Origin: Streptomyces sp. NBC_01476
GTDB lineage: Bacteria > Actinomycetota > Actinomycetes > Streptomycetales > Streptomycetaceae
Length of the DNA stretch: 64,000 bases
NCBI RefSeq assembly: GCF_036227265.1
Contig: NZ_CP109446.1
Location: 3,295,001-3,359,000, forward strand
Direction of reading: 5' to 3'
This document shows, piece after piece, positions 8,256 through 15,796 of this stretch (position 1 is its first letter; every line of letters starts with the position of its first letter). The position numbers and the translations under genes were made by a program. The notes under the pieces are model-generated. The model was given only the letters and a program-made list of their open reading frames with translations, made no database searches and was not told the DNA's origin.

Positions 8256-10844
8256 ATGACGAGTGAAGCCCGGGACGGCGGTGCTGCCTCCGCCCCGCGC
8301 ACCCTGGCGGAGGACCTGCGCGCACGTGACGACGAGGCGCTGGCCCGCCTGCTGCGCGCCCGCCCGGACCTCCTCTCCCCGGTCCCCACCGACCTCACCC
8401 AGCTCGCCACCCGCGCCGCCACCCGCACCTCCGTGCTGCGCACCCTCGACCACCTCGACACCTTCACCCGCCAGGTGGCCGAGGCGCTGGCCGTGGCCCC
8501 CGACCCCACGCCGTACACCGCGCTGAGCACCCTGATGACGGGCCGCCCCGCCGCCGGCACCGGCCGCCGGAAGGCCGGAAAAGCCGCCGAGCAGGCCGAA
8601 GCCGCCGGCGCCGCCGGCGCCGACGCGCAGGCCGCGCGCAACGCCGCCGCACTGCCCGGAGGCGGGATCGGCGGCGCGCTCCCGTCACCGGAGGTGGTCG
8701 CGGAAGTGGTCGCGGCGCTGCCCGGGGCGGTGGAGAGGCTGCGCGAGTGCGGGGTGGTGTGGGGGACCGAGGACGCGTTGCGGCTGGTACGCACGGCGCG
8801 GGACGTGCTGGCGCCGGCCGCGGGCGTGGTGTCGGCCACCGGTCTCGGGCCCTCCGTGCGGGAGACCACCGCGGGGATGTCTCCCGGCCGCCTCCAGGAC
8901 GTACTGGCGGACGCCGGGCTGCCCGGCACGCACGACTCGGTGAGCGCCCTGGACGCGCTGGCCGCCCTGTTCGCCGACCCGGACGCGCTGGGCGCGCTGC
9001 TCGACGGGGCACCAGAGGGGGTCCGCGGGGTGCTGGAGCGCCTGGTGTGGGGTCCGCCGTACGGCGAGGTACGGGACGCGAGCGTCGCGGTGCGGGCCGC
9101 CGAGGCCAGGACACCCGTGCAGTGGCTGCTGGCCCGCGGCCTCCTGCTGCCCTCCGGCCCGCACAACGTCGTCCTGCCCCGCGAGGTGGCGCTGACCCTG
9201 CGCGGCGGCCGGGCGCACCGCACCCCCCAGCCGTCGCCGCCTCCCGTGGCGGCCGTCCCCCGCACCGAGCGGACCGTCGACCTCACCGCGGCCGGCCAGG
9301 CGCTCACCGCGACCCGTGTCGTCACCGAACTCCTCACCGAGTGGGAGACCGGCGGCCCCGCCGTGCTGCGGGCCGGCGGCATCAGCGTCCGGGATCTGAA
9401 ACGCACCGCCGCCGCCCTGGACCTCACCGAGCCCGAAGCCGCCTTCTGGCTCGAACTCGCCTATGTCACCGGCCTGATCGCCACCGACGGCGAACTGGAC
9501 GAGGCGTACGCCCCCACCCCCGCCGCCGACGAGTGGCGCCAGCTCCCGGCCGCCCGCCAGTGGACCGCGCTCGCCGCCGCCTGGCTCACCGCGACCCGTA
9601 CGCCCGGCCTGGTCGGCACCCGCGACCCCAAGAACCGCGCCCTGTCCGCGCTCGGCCCCGACCTGGACCGTTCGCTCGCGCCGCAGGTCCGCGGCCGGAC
9701 GCTGCGGCTGCTGGCCGGGCTCCCGCCGGGCTCCGCCGCTGACCGCGACTCCCTGCTGGCCCGGCTGCGCTGGGAACGGCCGCTGCGGGCCGGCACCGAC
9801 ACCCTCCGCACCGATCTGCTGACCTGGACGCTCAACGACGCGGAGAACCTCGGGATCACCGGCCGCGGCGGCCTCGCCGCCCACGCCCGCGCGCTGCTCT
9901 CCGACGGTGCGGAACGGGCCGCCGCCACCCTCGCGCCGCTGCTGCCCGAGCCGCTGGACCACGTGCTGCTGCAGGCCGACCTCACCGCGGTGGCCCCCGG
10001 CCCGCTGATCGCCCCGCTCGCCGAGACCCTCGGGGTCCTCGCCGACATCGAGTCCAAGGGCGGCGCCACCGTCTACCGCTTCACCCCCGGCTCCGTGCGC
10101 CGGGCCCTGGACGCCGGCCGTACCGCGGCCGAACTGCAGGAATTCCTGACCACGCACTCGCGCACCCCGGTCCCGCAGCCGCTCAGCTATCTGATCGACG
10201 ACGTGGCCCGGCGGCACGGGACCCTCAGGGTCGGTGCGGCCTCGGCGTATCTGCGGTGCGACGACGACTCCGTGCTCGCCGAACTCCTCGCCGACCGCAG
10301 GGCCGCCGGGCTGGGTCTGCGCCGGCTCGCCCCGACCGTGCTGGCCGCCCAGGCCGAACCCACCACGCTGCTCGACCGCCTGCGGGCGATGGGCCTCGCG
10401 CCGGCCGCCGAGTCGGCCGACGGCGACGTGCTGATCTCCCGCCCGGACGCCCGCCGCACCCCGCCGCGCACCCCGCCCGTACCGGTCGCCGAGGGCGCGC
10501 CCACCCCGGCCGACCGGCTGCTGGGCGCCGCCGTCAAGGCGATCAGGGCCGGCGACCGGGCCGCCACCGCCGTCCGCCGCCCCCCGGAGCCGGGCGCCCC
10601 GGGCGGCCTGCCCCGTACCCCGGCCGCCGACACCCTCGCCACCATGCAGGCCGCCGCCCTCACCGGCGGCTCCCTGTGGATCGGCTACGTCAACGCCGAG
10701 GGCGCCGCCAGCCAGCGCGTCATCGCCCCGGTCCGGGTCGAAGGCGGCTATGTGACCGCCTACGACCACAACGCCGACGAGATGCGCACCTTCGCCCTCC
10801 ACCGCATCACCGGCGTCGCCGAACTGGCCGACGACCCCGCCTGA
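8256..10844 (+). CDS. Helicase-associated domain protein (XPB/Ssl2-like C-terminal region)
   Basis: This 862-aa protein belongs to the actinobacterial 'helicase-associated' or Helicase_C_3 type: it resembles the non-catalytic part of XPB/Ssl2 but has no Walker A or DEAD box. The N-terminal half is Ala/Leu-rich and helical; residues about 620-720 hold the conserved part (LSYLIDDVARRHGTLRVG, SAYLRCDD). The C-terminus (about 790-855) has a small beta domain of WYL-like type (SLWIGYVNAEG, VTAYDHNADEMRTF). The ATG at 8256 has TAATGT 7 nt upstream, a leaderless signature. An XPB-type helicase lies 1 kb downstream on the other strand, so they may act together in DNA repair, which is inference. Confidence 0.82.
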   Translation: MTSEARDGGAASAPRTLAEDLRARDDEALARLLRARPDLLSPVPTDLTQLATRAATRTSVLRTLDHLDTFTRQVAEALAVAPDPTPYTALSTLMTGRPAAGTGRRKAGKAAEQAEAAGAAGADAQAARNAAALPGGGIGGALPSPEVVAEVVAALPGAVERLRECGVVWGTEDALRLVRTARDVLAPAAGVVSATGLGPSVRETTAGMSPGRLQDVLADAGLPGTHDSVSALDALAALFADPDALGALLDGAPEGVRGVLERLVWGPPYGEVRDASVAVRAAEARTPVQWLLARGLLLPSGPHNVVLPREVALTLRGGRAHRTPQPSPPPVAAVPRTERTVDLTAAGQALTATRVVTELLTEWETGGPAVLRAGGISVRDLKRTAAALDLTEPEAAFWLELAYVTGLIATDGELDEAYAPTPAADEWRQLPAARQWTALAAAWLTATRTPGLVGTRDPKNRALSALGPDLDRSLAPQVRGRTLRLLAGLPPGSAADRDSLLARLRWERPLRAGTDTLRTDLLTWTLNDAENLGITGRGGLAAHARALLSDGAERAAATLAPLLPEPLDHVLLQADLTAVAPGPLIAPLAETLGVLADIESKGGATVYRFTPGSVRRALDAGRTAAELQEFLTTHSRTPVPQPLSYLIDDVARRHGTLRVGAASAYLRCDDDSVLAELLADRRAAGLGLRRLAPTVLAAQAEPTTLLDRLRAMGLAPAAESADGDVLISRPDARRTPPRTPPVPVAEGAPTPADRLLGAAVKAIRAGDRAATAVRRPPEPGAPGGLPRTPAADTLATMQAAALTGGSLWIGYVNAEGAASQRVIAPVRVEGGYVTAYDHNADEMRTFALHRITGVAELADDPA

Positions 10845-10888
10845 CCCGCGCCGCCCGCGCCGTGCCGGGACCGGTCACGGGTCACCGG

Positions 10889-11728
10889 TCACTGTTCGGG
10901 CGGGGTGCCGAAGCCGAGGCGGTGCCACCAGTGGGTGCGGCGGGGGTGGAGGGCGCGGCCGAGGCGGCGGCCGAGGAGGAGGTAACCGATCAGGGCGCCC
11001 GCGGTGTTGAGGATGACGTCGTCGATGTCGAAGGCGCGGCCCTCGACGATGGCGCCCTGGGTCGCCTCGACCAGCACCATGACGAACGCGGTGATCAGCA
11101 GGACCCGGAAGAGGCCGCGGGCCCGCGGGAAGAGCATCGGGAGCAGGACGCCGAAGGGGACGCCGAGCAGGACGTTGCCGCCGATCTGCTTGATGGTGTC
11201 GCGCGTCTCGGGCTGATCGAGGTAGGCGCGGATGGAGGCGCCCGGCTTGAGGTTGGTGTGGATCAGGTTCACCGAGGCCGGTGACGGCACCAGCGTGACC
11301 TTGGCGAGGGCCACCGCGAAGGCGACCATGCCGACGATGGCGATGGCCATGACGGCGGCCCGGGCCAGGGTGGAGCCGAGCGAGCGGCGCTGGAGGACCG
11401 GACGGCGCGGCTCGGCGGCGGCAGAGGCGGCGGGCGTACGGGATTTCGGGGTGCGCACCGCCGCCCCGCGCGTCTTGGGCGCCCGCTTCTTGGTCCCGCC
11501 CGTCTTCGGCTCACGCGTCTTCGGCTCGCGTGTCTTCGGCTCACGCGCCTTGAGCGCCCCCGCCTTCGGCTCCCGCGTCTTCGGCTCGGTCGTCTTCGAC
11601 GCCCGCATCCGCGGAATCCGCCGGGGCGCGCGGGTCTCGGTGGTGGCGGCGGCGTCTTTTCTGGGCGCGCGCGGCTTGGGCTCGTCCCTCTTCGGTGTCA
11701 CGCGGAACAGCGTGTCTCGGACGGCCAT
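10889..11728 (-). CDS. VanZ-family membrane protein with basic repeat N-terminus
   Basis: The C-terminal 165 residues form a VanZ-like domain with about four membrane segments and the family's conserved acidic helix (EATQG, FDIDDVILNTAG near residue 235). VanZ relatives confer low-level teicoplanin resistance or have unknown roles. The first ~105 residues are an unusual low-complexity cytosolic part built from Lys/Arg/Pro/Glu repeats such as KTREPK, probably very basic and disordered. The ATG at 11728 follows a purine-rich GAGGGGGG. The repeated N-terminus could be strain-specific expansion. Assignment of the domain is good; biological role unknown. Confidence 0.82.
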   Translation of the reverse strand: MAVRDTLFRVTPKRDEPKPRAPRKDAAATTETRAPRRIPRMRASKTTEPKTREPKAGALKAREPKTREPKTREPKTGGTKKRAPKTRGAAVRTPKSRTPAASAAAEPRRPVLQRRSLGSTLARAAVMAIAIVGMVAFAVALAKVTLVPSPASVNLIHTNLKPGASIRAYLDQPETRDTIKQIGGNVLLGVPFGVLLPMLFPRARGLFRVLLITAFVMVLVEATQGAIVEGRAFDIDDVILNTAGALIGYLLLGRRLGRALHPRRTHWWHRLGFGTPPEQ

Positions 11729-11863
11729 GAACCGTAAACCCCCCTCGTCAGCACCCGGTGTGCTGTGAGCGGGCGTCTACCCGCCCCCGGCCGCCGTACG
11801 CGCCGATACGGCGGCGGAGGGGCGGATTCCAGCCGCCGGCCATGACCCCCCGGTGACCCCGGG

Positions 11864-13516
11864 TCAGATGTCCTCGCCCGCGCCGGTCAGCAGGTCGTCC
11901 GCGTCCACGATCCGGTACGCGTAGCCCTGTTCGGCCAGAAACCGCTGCCGGTGGGCGGCGAAGTCCTGGTCGATGGTGTCGCGGGCGACCACCGAGTAGA
12001 AACGGGCCTCGTGCCCGTCCGCCTTCGGGCGCAGCACCCGGCCGAGCCGCTGCGCCTCCTCCTGGCGGGAGCCGAACGTGCCGGAGACCTGGATGGCGAC
12101 CGTCGCCTCGGGCAGGTCGATGGAGAAGTTGGCGACCTTGGAGACCACCAGCACCGAGATCTCACCCTGCCGGAACGCCTCGAAGAGCTTCTCCCGCTGC
12201 GCGTTGGACGTCTCGCCCTTGATCACCGGCACGCCCAGGTGCTCGCCCAGCTCGTCCAGCTGGTCGATGTACTGCCCGATGACCAGCGTCTGCTGCCCCG
12301 CGTGCTTGGCCACCAGCGCCTCCGTCACCTTCCGCTTGGTCGCGGTGGTGGCGCAGTAGCGGTACTTCTCCTCCGGCTCCGCGGTGGCGTAGGCGAGCCG
12401 CTCGGAGTCGGTGAGGTTGACCCGGACCTCGACGCAGTCGGCGGGCGCGATGTAGCCCTGCGCCTCGATCTCCTTCCACGGCGCGTCGAAGCGCTTCGGG
12501 CCGATCAGCGAGAAGACGTCCGACTCGCGGCCGTCCTCGCGGACCAGCGTCGCGGTCAGCCCGAGCCGGCGCCGCGCCTGCAGGTCGGCGGTGAACTTGA
12601 AGACCGGGGCGGGCAGCAGGTGCACCTCGTCGTAGACGATCAGCCCCCAGTCGCGGGAGTCGAAGAGCTCCAGGTGCGGGTAGACACCCTTCCGCTTGGT
12701 CGTCAGGACCTGGTAGGTGGCGATGGTGACCGGCCGGATCTCCTTGCGGGTGCCGCTGTACTCGCCGATCTCCTCCTCGGTGAGTGAGGTCCGCTTGACC
12801 AGCTCGTGCTTCCACTGCCGGGCCGAGACCGTGTTCGTCACCAGGATCAGCGTGGTCGCCTTGGCCTGCGCCATCGCGCCCGCGCCGACCAGCGTCTTGC
12901 CGGCGCCGCAGGGCAGCACGACCACGCCGGAACCGCCGTGCCAGAAGTTCTCCACCGCCTGCTTCTGGTACGGCCGCAGGCTCCACTCGGACTCGTCCAG
13001 CTCGATCGTGTGCGCCTCGCCGTCCACGTAACCGGCGAAGTCCTCGGCCGGCCAGCCCAGCTTCAGCAGCACCTGCTTGATCTGGCCGCGCTCGGAGGGG
13101 TGCACCAGGACGGTGTCCTCGTCGATCCGGGCGCCCACCAGCGGCTGGATCCGCTTGGAGCGCAGGACCTCCTCAAGCACCGGCCGGTCGGTGGTGGTCA
13201 GCACCAGCCCGTGCGCGGGGTCCTTGCTGAGCCGCAGCCGCCCGTAGCGGTCCATTGTCTCGGCGACGTCGACCAGCAGGGCGTGCGGCACCGGGTAGCG
13301 CGAGTACTCCACCAGCGCGTCCACCACCTGCTCGGCGTCGTGGCCGGCGGCGCGGGCGTTCCACAGGCCGAGCGGGGTCAGCCGGTAGGTGTGGATGTGC
13401 TCGGGAGCGCGCTCCAGTTCGGCGAAGGGTGCGATGGCCCGCCGGCAGGCGTCGGCCTGTTCGTGGTCGACCTCCAGCAGGAGGGTCTTGTCGCTCTGGA
13501 CGATCAGACAGGACAC
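11864..13516 (-). CDS. XPB-type DNA helicase (superfamily 2)
   Basis: The 550-aa protein is a bacterial XPB-like superfamily 2 helicase. An N-terminal damage-recognition-like part (about 1-170) precedes the helicase core: Walker A LPCGAGKTLVG near residue 209, motif II YDEVHLLP near 300, motif III TATLVRED, and the C-terminal lobe with motif V and motif VI QRLGRVLRPK near 508. It is expected to be a 3'-5' DNA helicase in repair, as for mycobacterial XPB. GTG at 13516 has GGAGG 7-8 nt upstream. It is separated from the helicase-associated protein by vanZ; the two are often near each other in actinobacteria. Confidence 0.93.
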   Translation of the reverse strand: MSCLIVQSDKTLLLEVDHEQADACRRAIAPFAELERAPEHIHTYRLTPLGLWNARAAGHDAEQVVDALVEYSRYPVPHALLVDVAETMDRYGRLRLSKDPAHGLVLTTTDRPVLEEVLRSKRIQPLVGARIDEDTVLVHPSERGQIKQVLLKLGWPAEDFAGYVDGEAHTIELDESEWSLRPYQKQAVENFWHGGSGVVVLPCGAGKTLVGAGAMAQAKATTLILVTNTVSARQWKHELVKRTSLTEEEIGEYSGTRKEIRPVTIATYQVLTTKRKGVYPHLELFDSRDWGLIVYDEVHLLPAPVFKFTADLQARRRLGLTATLVREDGRESDVFSLIGPKRFDAPWKEIEAQGYIAPADCVEVRVNLTDSERLAYATAEPEEKYRYCATTATKRKVTEALVAKHAGQQTLVIGQYIDQLDELGEHLGVPVIKGETSNAQREKLFEAFRQGEISVLVVSKVANFSIDLPEATVAIQVSGTFGSRQEEAQRLGRVLRPKADGHEARFYSVVARDTIDQDFAAHRQRFLAEQGYAYRIVDADDLLTGAGEDI

Positions 13517-13754
13517 GCAGGACCTCCGCGGTCGGGGAGCGCGTTGGCTGAACACCGGGGGAGCGTTCAGGGGGAACAGAGAATTGTACGTCGGATGGCG
13601 GGTACGGCCGGGTGGCCGTGGTCACGCGGTGCCGGACGGCGTCCCCGCCCGGCAGGAGAGGGCACTTCCGGGCAGCGGTTTCACTCCGTGGCGGGGCCAG
13701 GATCACCCGCCCGGCGGCCAACCACGGCCCGCGGGTGTGGCCATCCGTGCGAAC

Positions 13755-13783
13755 TTGCCGCGTCCTGGTCCGTGGCATATGTC
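13755..13783 (+). promoter_or_regulatory. Likely vegetative promoter of the LPHTG protein gene
   Basis: TTGCCG (13755-13760) and TATGTC (13778-13783) are separated by 17 nt, fitting a HrdB-type promoter. Transcription would begin near 13790, leaving a short leader before the start codon. No other feature is seen in the 300-nt gap 13517-13815. Confidence 0.55.
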
Positions 13784-13815
13784 ATGACGAGTCCTATTTG
13801 ATGTTTTATTCCCCC

Positions 13816-15045
13816 ATGGATCACCAGCAGATGCCTCCTCCCGCCCAGCCGCGCCCGCGGAGGACGCTCAAAGCCGTCGCGGCGTCCACGGCAGTCGTCG
13901 GCGCGGCCGTCATGGCCACCGCCGGCCTGTTGCTCCCCGGCAGCGCGTCCGGCGCCACTCCGCCCGCCAACGACGGGCCGTCCAACGCGTTCGCGCAGAG
14001 CGGGGCCGGCACCGTCCACGGTGTCAGCCACGACGACTCAGCGTCGGACAACTTCGACTGGACCGTCACCGACCCGGCGGACCCGGCCGCCACGACCCCC
14101 AGCAGCGCGGGTGCCTCCGCCGCTCCCGGCCACGATGGCCCGGGCACGGCGGCCGGCACCGGCCACAACGGTCCGGGCACCTCGTCGTCCGGTCACAGCG
14201 ACCCGGACACCTCATCCGCTGCGTCGTCCGGTCACAGCGACGCGGACACCTCAGCGTCTGGTCACAGTGACCCGGACACCTCAGCGTCCACCGGCCAGAG
14301 CGACTCGGACACCTCCGCCGCCGGCAGTCAGAGCTCCTCGGGCACCGACGAGGACTCGGACGGCGAGTACGGCACGGACGAGTCCGAGGGCTACGGCTCC
14401 GACTACGGCTACGGCTACGACGACCCCGACACCTACGGTTCCGACTCGGACTCCTACGGCTCGGATTCCTACGGCTCGGACTCCGACTCTTACGGCTCGG
14501 ATTCCTACGGCTCGGACTCTGACTCTTACGGCTCGGACCCGGACGAGAGCACGGACACCTACGGCTCCGACTCCTATGGCTCCGACCCGGACGAGGGCAC
14601 GGACGAGAGCACGGACGGCGGTTACGGCTCGGGCAGCCACAGCGACCCGGGCAGCGCCGACGGCTACGGCGACCCGGGCCAGTCCGAGGGCCACAGCTCC
14701 GGTTACGGCAGCTCGGGCGGCTACACCCAGCCGTCGCCCTCCTCGCCCCCGGAGACCACCGACTGCCCGCCGACCACCCCTCCGACCAAGCCCCCGCACA
14801 CTCCCCCCACCCACCGGCCGACGCACCCTCCGACCCACCCCCCGACGCACCCGCCCACGACTCCCCCGACCACGCCCCCGACCACTCCTCCCACCCACCC
14901 GCCGCACCACCCGCCCACCACTCCCCCCACGCTGCCGCACACCGGCTCCGACGGCACGGAGTGGATGGCGATCGGCGCCGCGGGCGTCCTCGCCACCGGT
15001 GGCGCACTGATGTTCATCAGCCGCCGCCGTGGACGTCACGCCTGA
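13816..15045 (+). CDS. Sortase-anchored, Asp/Gly/Tyr/Ser-rich surface protein
   Basis: The 409-aa protein is a cell-wall-anchored surface protein. A signal peptide (basic PRPRRTLK, hydrophobic core, GSASGA cleavage region) is followed by repeats of the type SGHSDPDTS (about residues 115-160), a very acidic domain of YGSDSDS repeats (about 185-270), a Pro/Thr/His stalk (THPPTHPP, TTPPTTPP; about 315-375), the sortase signal LPHTG, one membrane segment and the basic end SRRRGRHA. The start is ATG at 13816 or 13801; neither has a good ribosome site. No enzyme domain is visible. The acidic repeats could bind cations or act as adhesive spacer, which is inference. Confidence 0.85.
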   Translation: MDHQQMPPPAQPRPRRTLKAVAASTAVVGAAVMATAGLLLPGSASGATPPANDGPSNAFAQSGAGTVHGVSHDDSASDNFDWTVTDPADPAATTPSSAGASAAPGHDGPGTAAGTGHNGPGTSSSGHSDPDTSSAASSGHSDADTSASGHSDPDTSASTGQSDSDTSAAGSQSSSGTDEDSDGEYGTDESEGYGSDYGYGYDDPDTYGSDSDSYGSDSYGSDSDSYGSDSYGSDSDSYGSDPDESTDTYGSDSYGSDPDEGTDESTDGGYGSGSHSDPGSADGYGDPGQSEGHSSGYGSSGGYTQPSPSSPPETTDCPPTTPPTKPPHTPPTHRPTHPPTHPPTHPPTTPPTTPPTTPPTHPPHHPPTTPPTLPHTGSDGTEWMAIGAAGVLATGGALMFISRRRGRHA

Positions 15046-15098
15046 CGCGAGGACCACGGATGAGCACTGAGCGCTGAGCCCGGCTCAGCGGGTAGCAC

Positions 15099-15131
15099 GG
15101 AAGCCGGCCGCTCCCTATACGGCCGGCTTCC
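15099..15131. terminator. 12-bp perfect hairpin
   Basis: GGAAGCCGGCCG (15099-15110) and CGGCCGGCTTCC (15120-15131) flank a 9-nt loop, 54 nt after the stop of the surface protein. A smaller 9-bp hairpin (15072-15090) precedes it. It sits between that gene and the convergent 57-aa ORF. Confidence 0.75.
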
Positions 15132-15264
15132 TTCGCTGCGCGGCAGCCGGCCGGTGAGCGTCATACCCCCGGGGGACAGCAGGTCGCACCTCACGGGCAT
15201 CCGTCGCCGTACTCACCTCAAGGGGTGAAAGGTGCGGTGAGACGTACGCAGCGGGCGGTGCCGG

Positions 15265-15438
15265 TCACCAGGCCCGCTTGCCGTCGTTGCCGAGGACGGT
15301 GACCTCGATCGCGGTGGTGACGTAGACGCGCACCGCACGCAGCGCGCTGCCGAGCAGGTGCCGGGAGTGGTCGGGGCGGGCACCGAGCGCGGTGCCGCCA
15401 TGGGCGGTCAGACCTGGGGGAACTGCGATGGAAGCCAT
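15265..15438 (-). CDS. Conserved-looking 57-aa small protein
   Basis: This short frame encodes 57 residues starting MASIAVPPGLTAHGGTAL and ending in NDGKRAW. The middle (ARPDHSRHLLGSALRAVRVY) forms a basic amphipathic helix followed by a beta-like VTTAIEVTVLG segment. There are no membrane segments or cysteines. The start is supported by a TACCGT box 6 nt upstream, fitting a leaderless transcript, and third codon positions are strongly G/C. I recall similar short proteins annotated as hypothetical in Streptomyces but cannot name a family. It is divergent from the HelD-like gene. Confidence 0.72.
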   Translation of the reverse strand: MASIAVPPGLTAHGGTALGARPDHSRHLLGSALRAVRVYVTTAIEVTVLGNDGKRAW

Positions 15439-15591
15439 ACTTCAACGGTAGGCAATCGGGCACCGGGAGTACGTCGGACCGGGGATGTAGATCTCGTCTT
15501 TTCGGTCCGACCGCGGGCGGACCTCCCACCCTGAGCCGCACCCGGGGTCCGACCCTGACCCGGGCCGCTGCCCCCTCGCCCGGAAAACCGT

Positions 15592-15621
15592 TTCGCGGCC
15601 GCCGGGCCGGGCGCGTAGGAT
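15592..15621 (+). promoter_or_regulatory. Possible promoter of the HelD gene
   Basis: TAGGAT at 15616-15621 is a fair -10 box; TTCGCG at 15592-15597 is a weak -35 with an 18-nt spacer. The rest of the 170-nt leader has only a small hairpin (GGACTC 15645-15650 with GAGTCC 15656-15661). Confidence 0.35.
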
Positions 15622-15796
15622 CTCCGGTCTTGCCGCCTCCCCTCGGACTCCCCCGGAGTCCCCTGGGGAGTGCCGCCGCCCGGACGGAAACCGGGCGGCC
15701 CCTCGTGTCACCGCCTCGCGTGCGTCCGCGGACGTCTTCGCGCACCCGCGCACGCCCCGGGGCATCCGACGACCGCATCGAGCCGGAGGCAGCGCC

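Noticed and set aside
8685..10802. 705-codon minus-strand frame opposite the helicase-associated gene
   Set aside because: Gly/Arg-rich antisense shadow, common in high-GC DNA.
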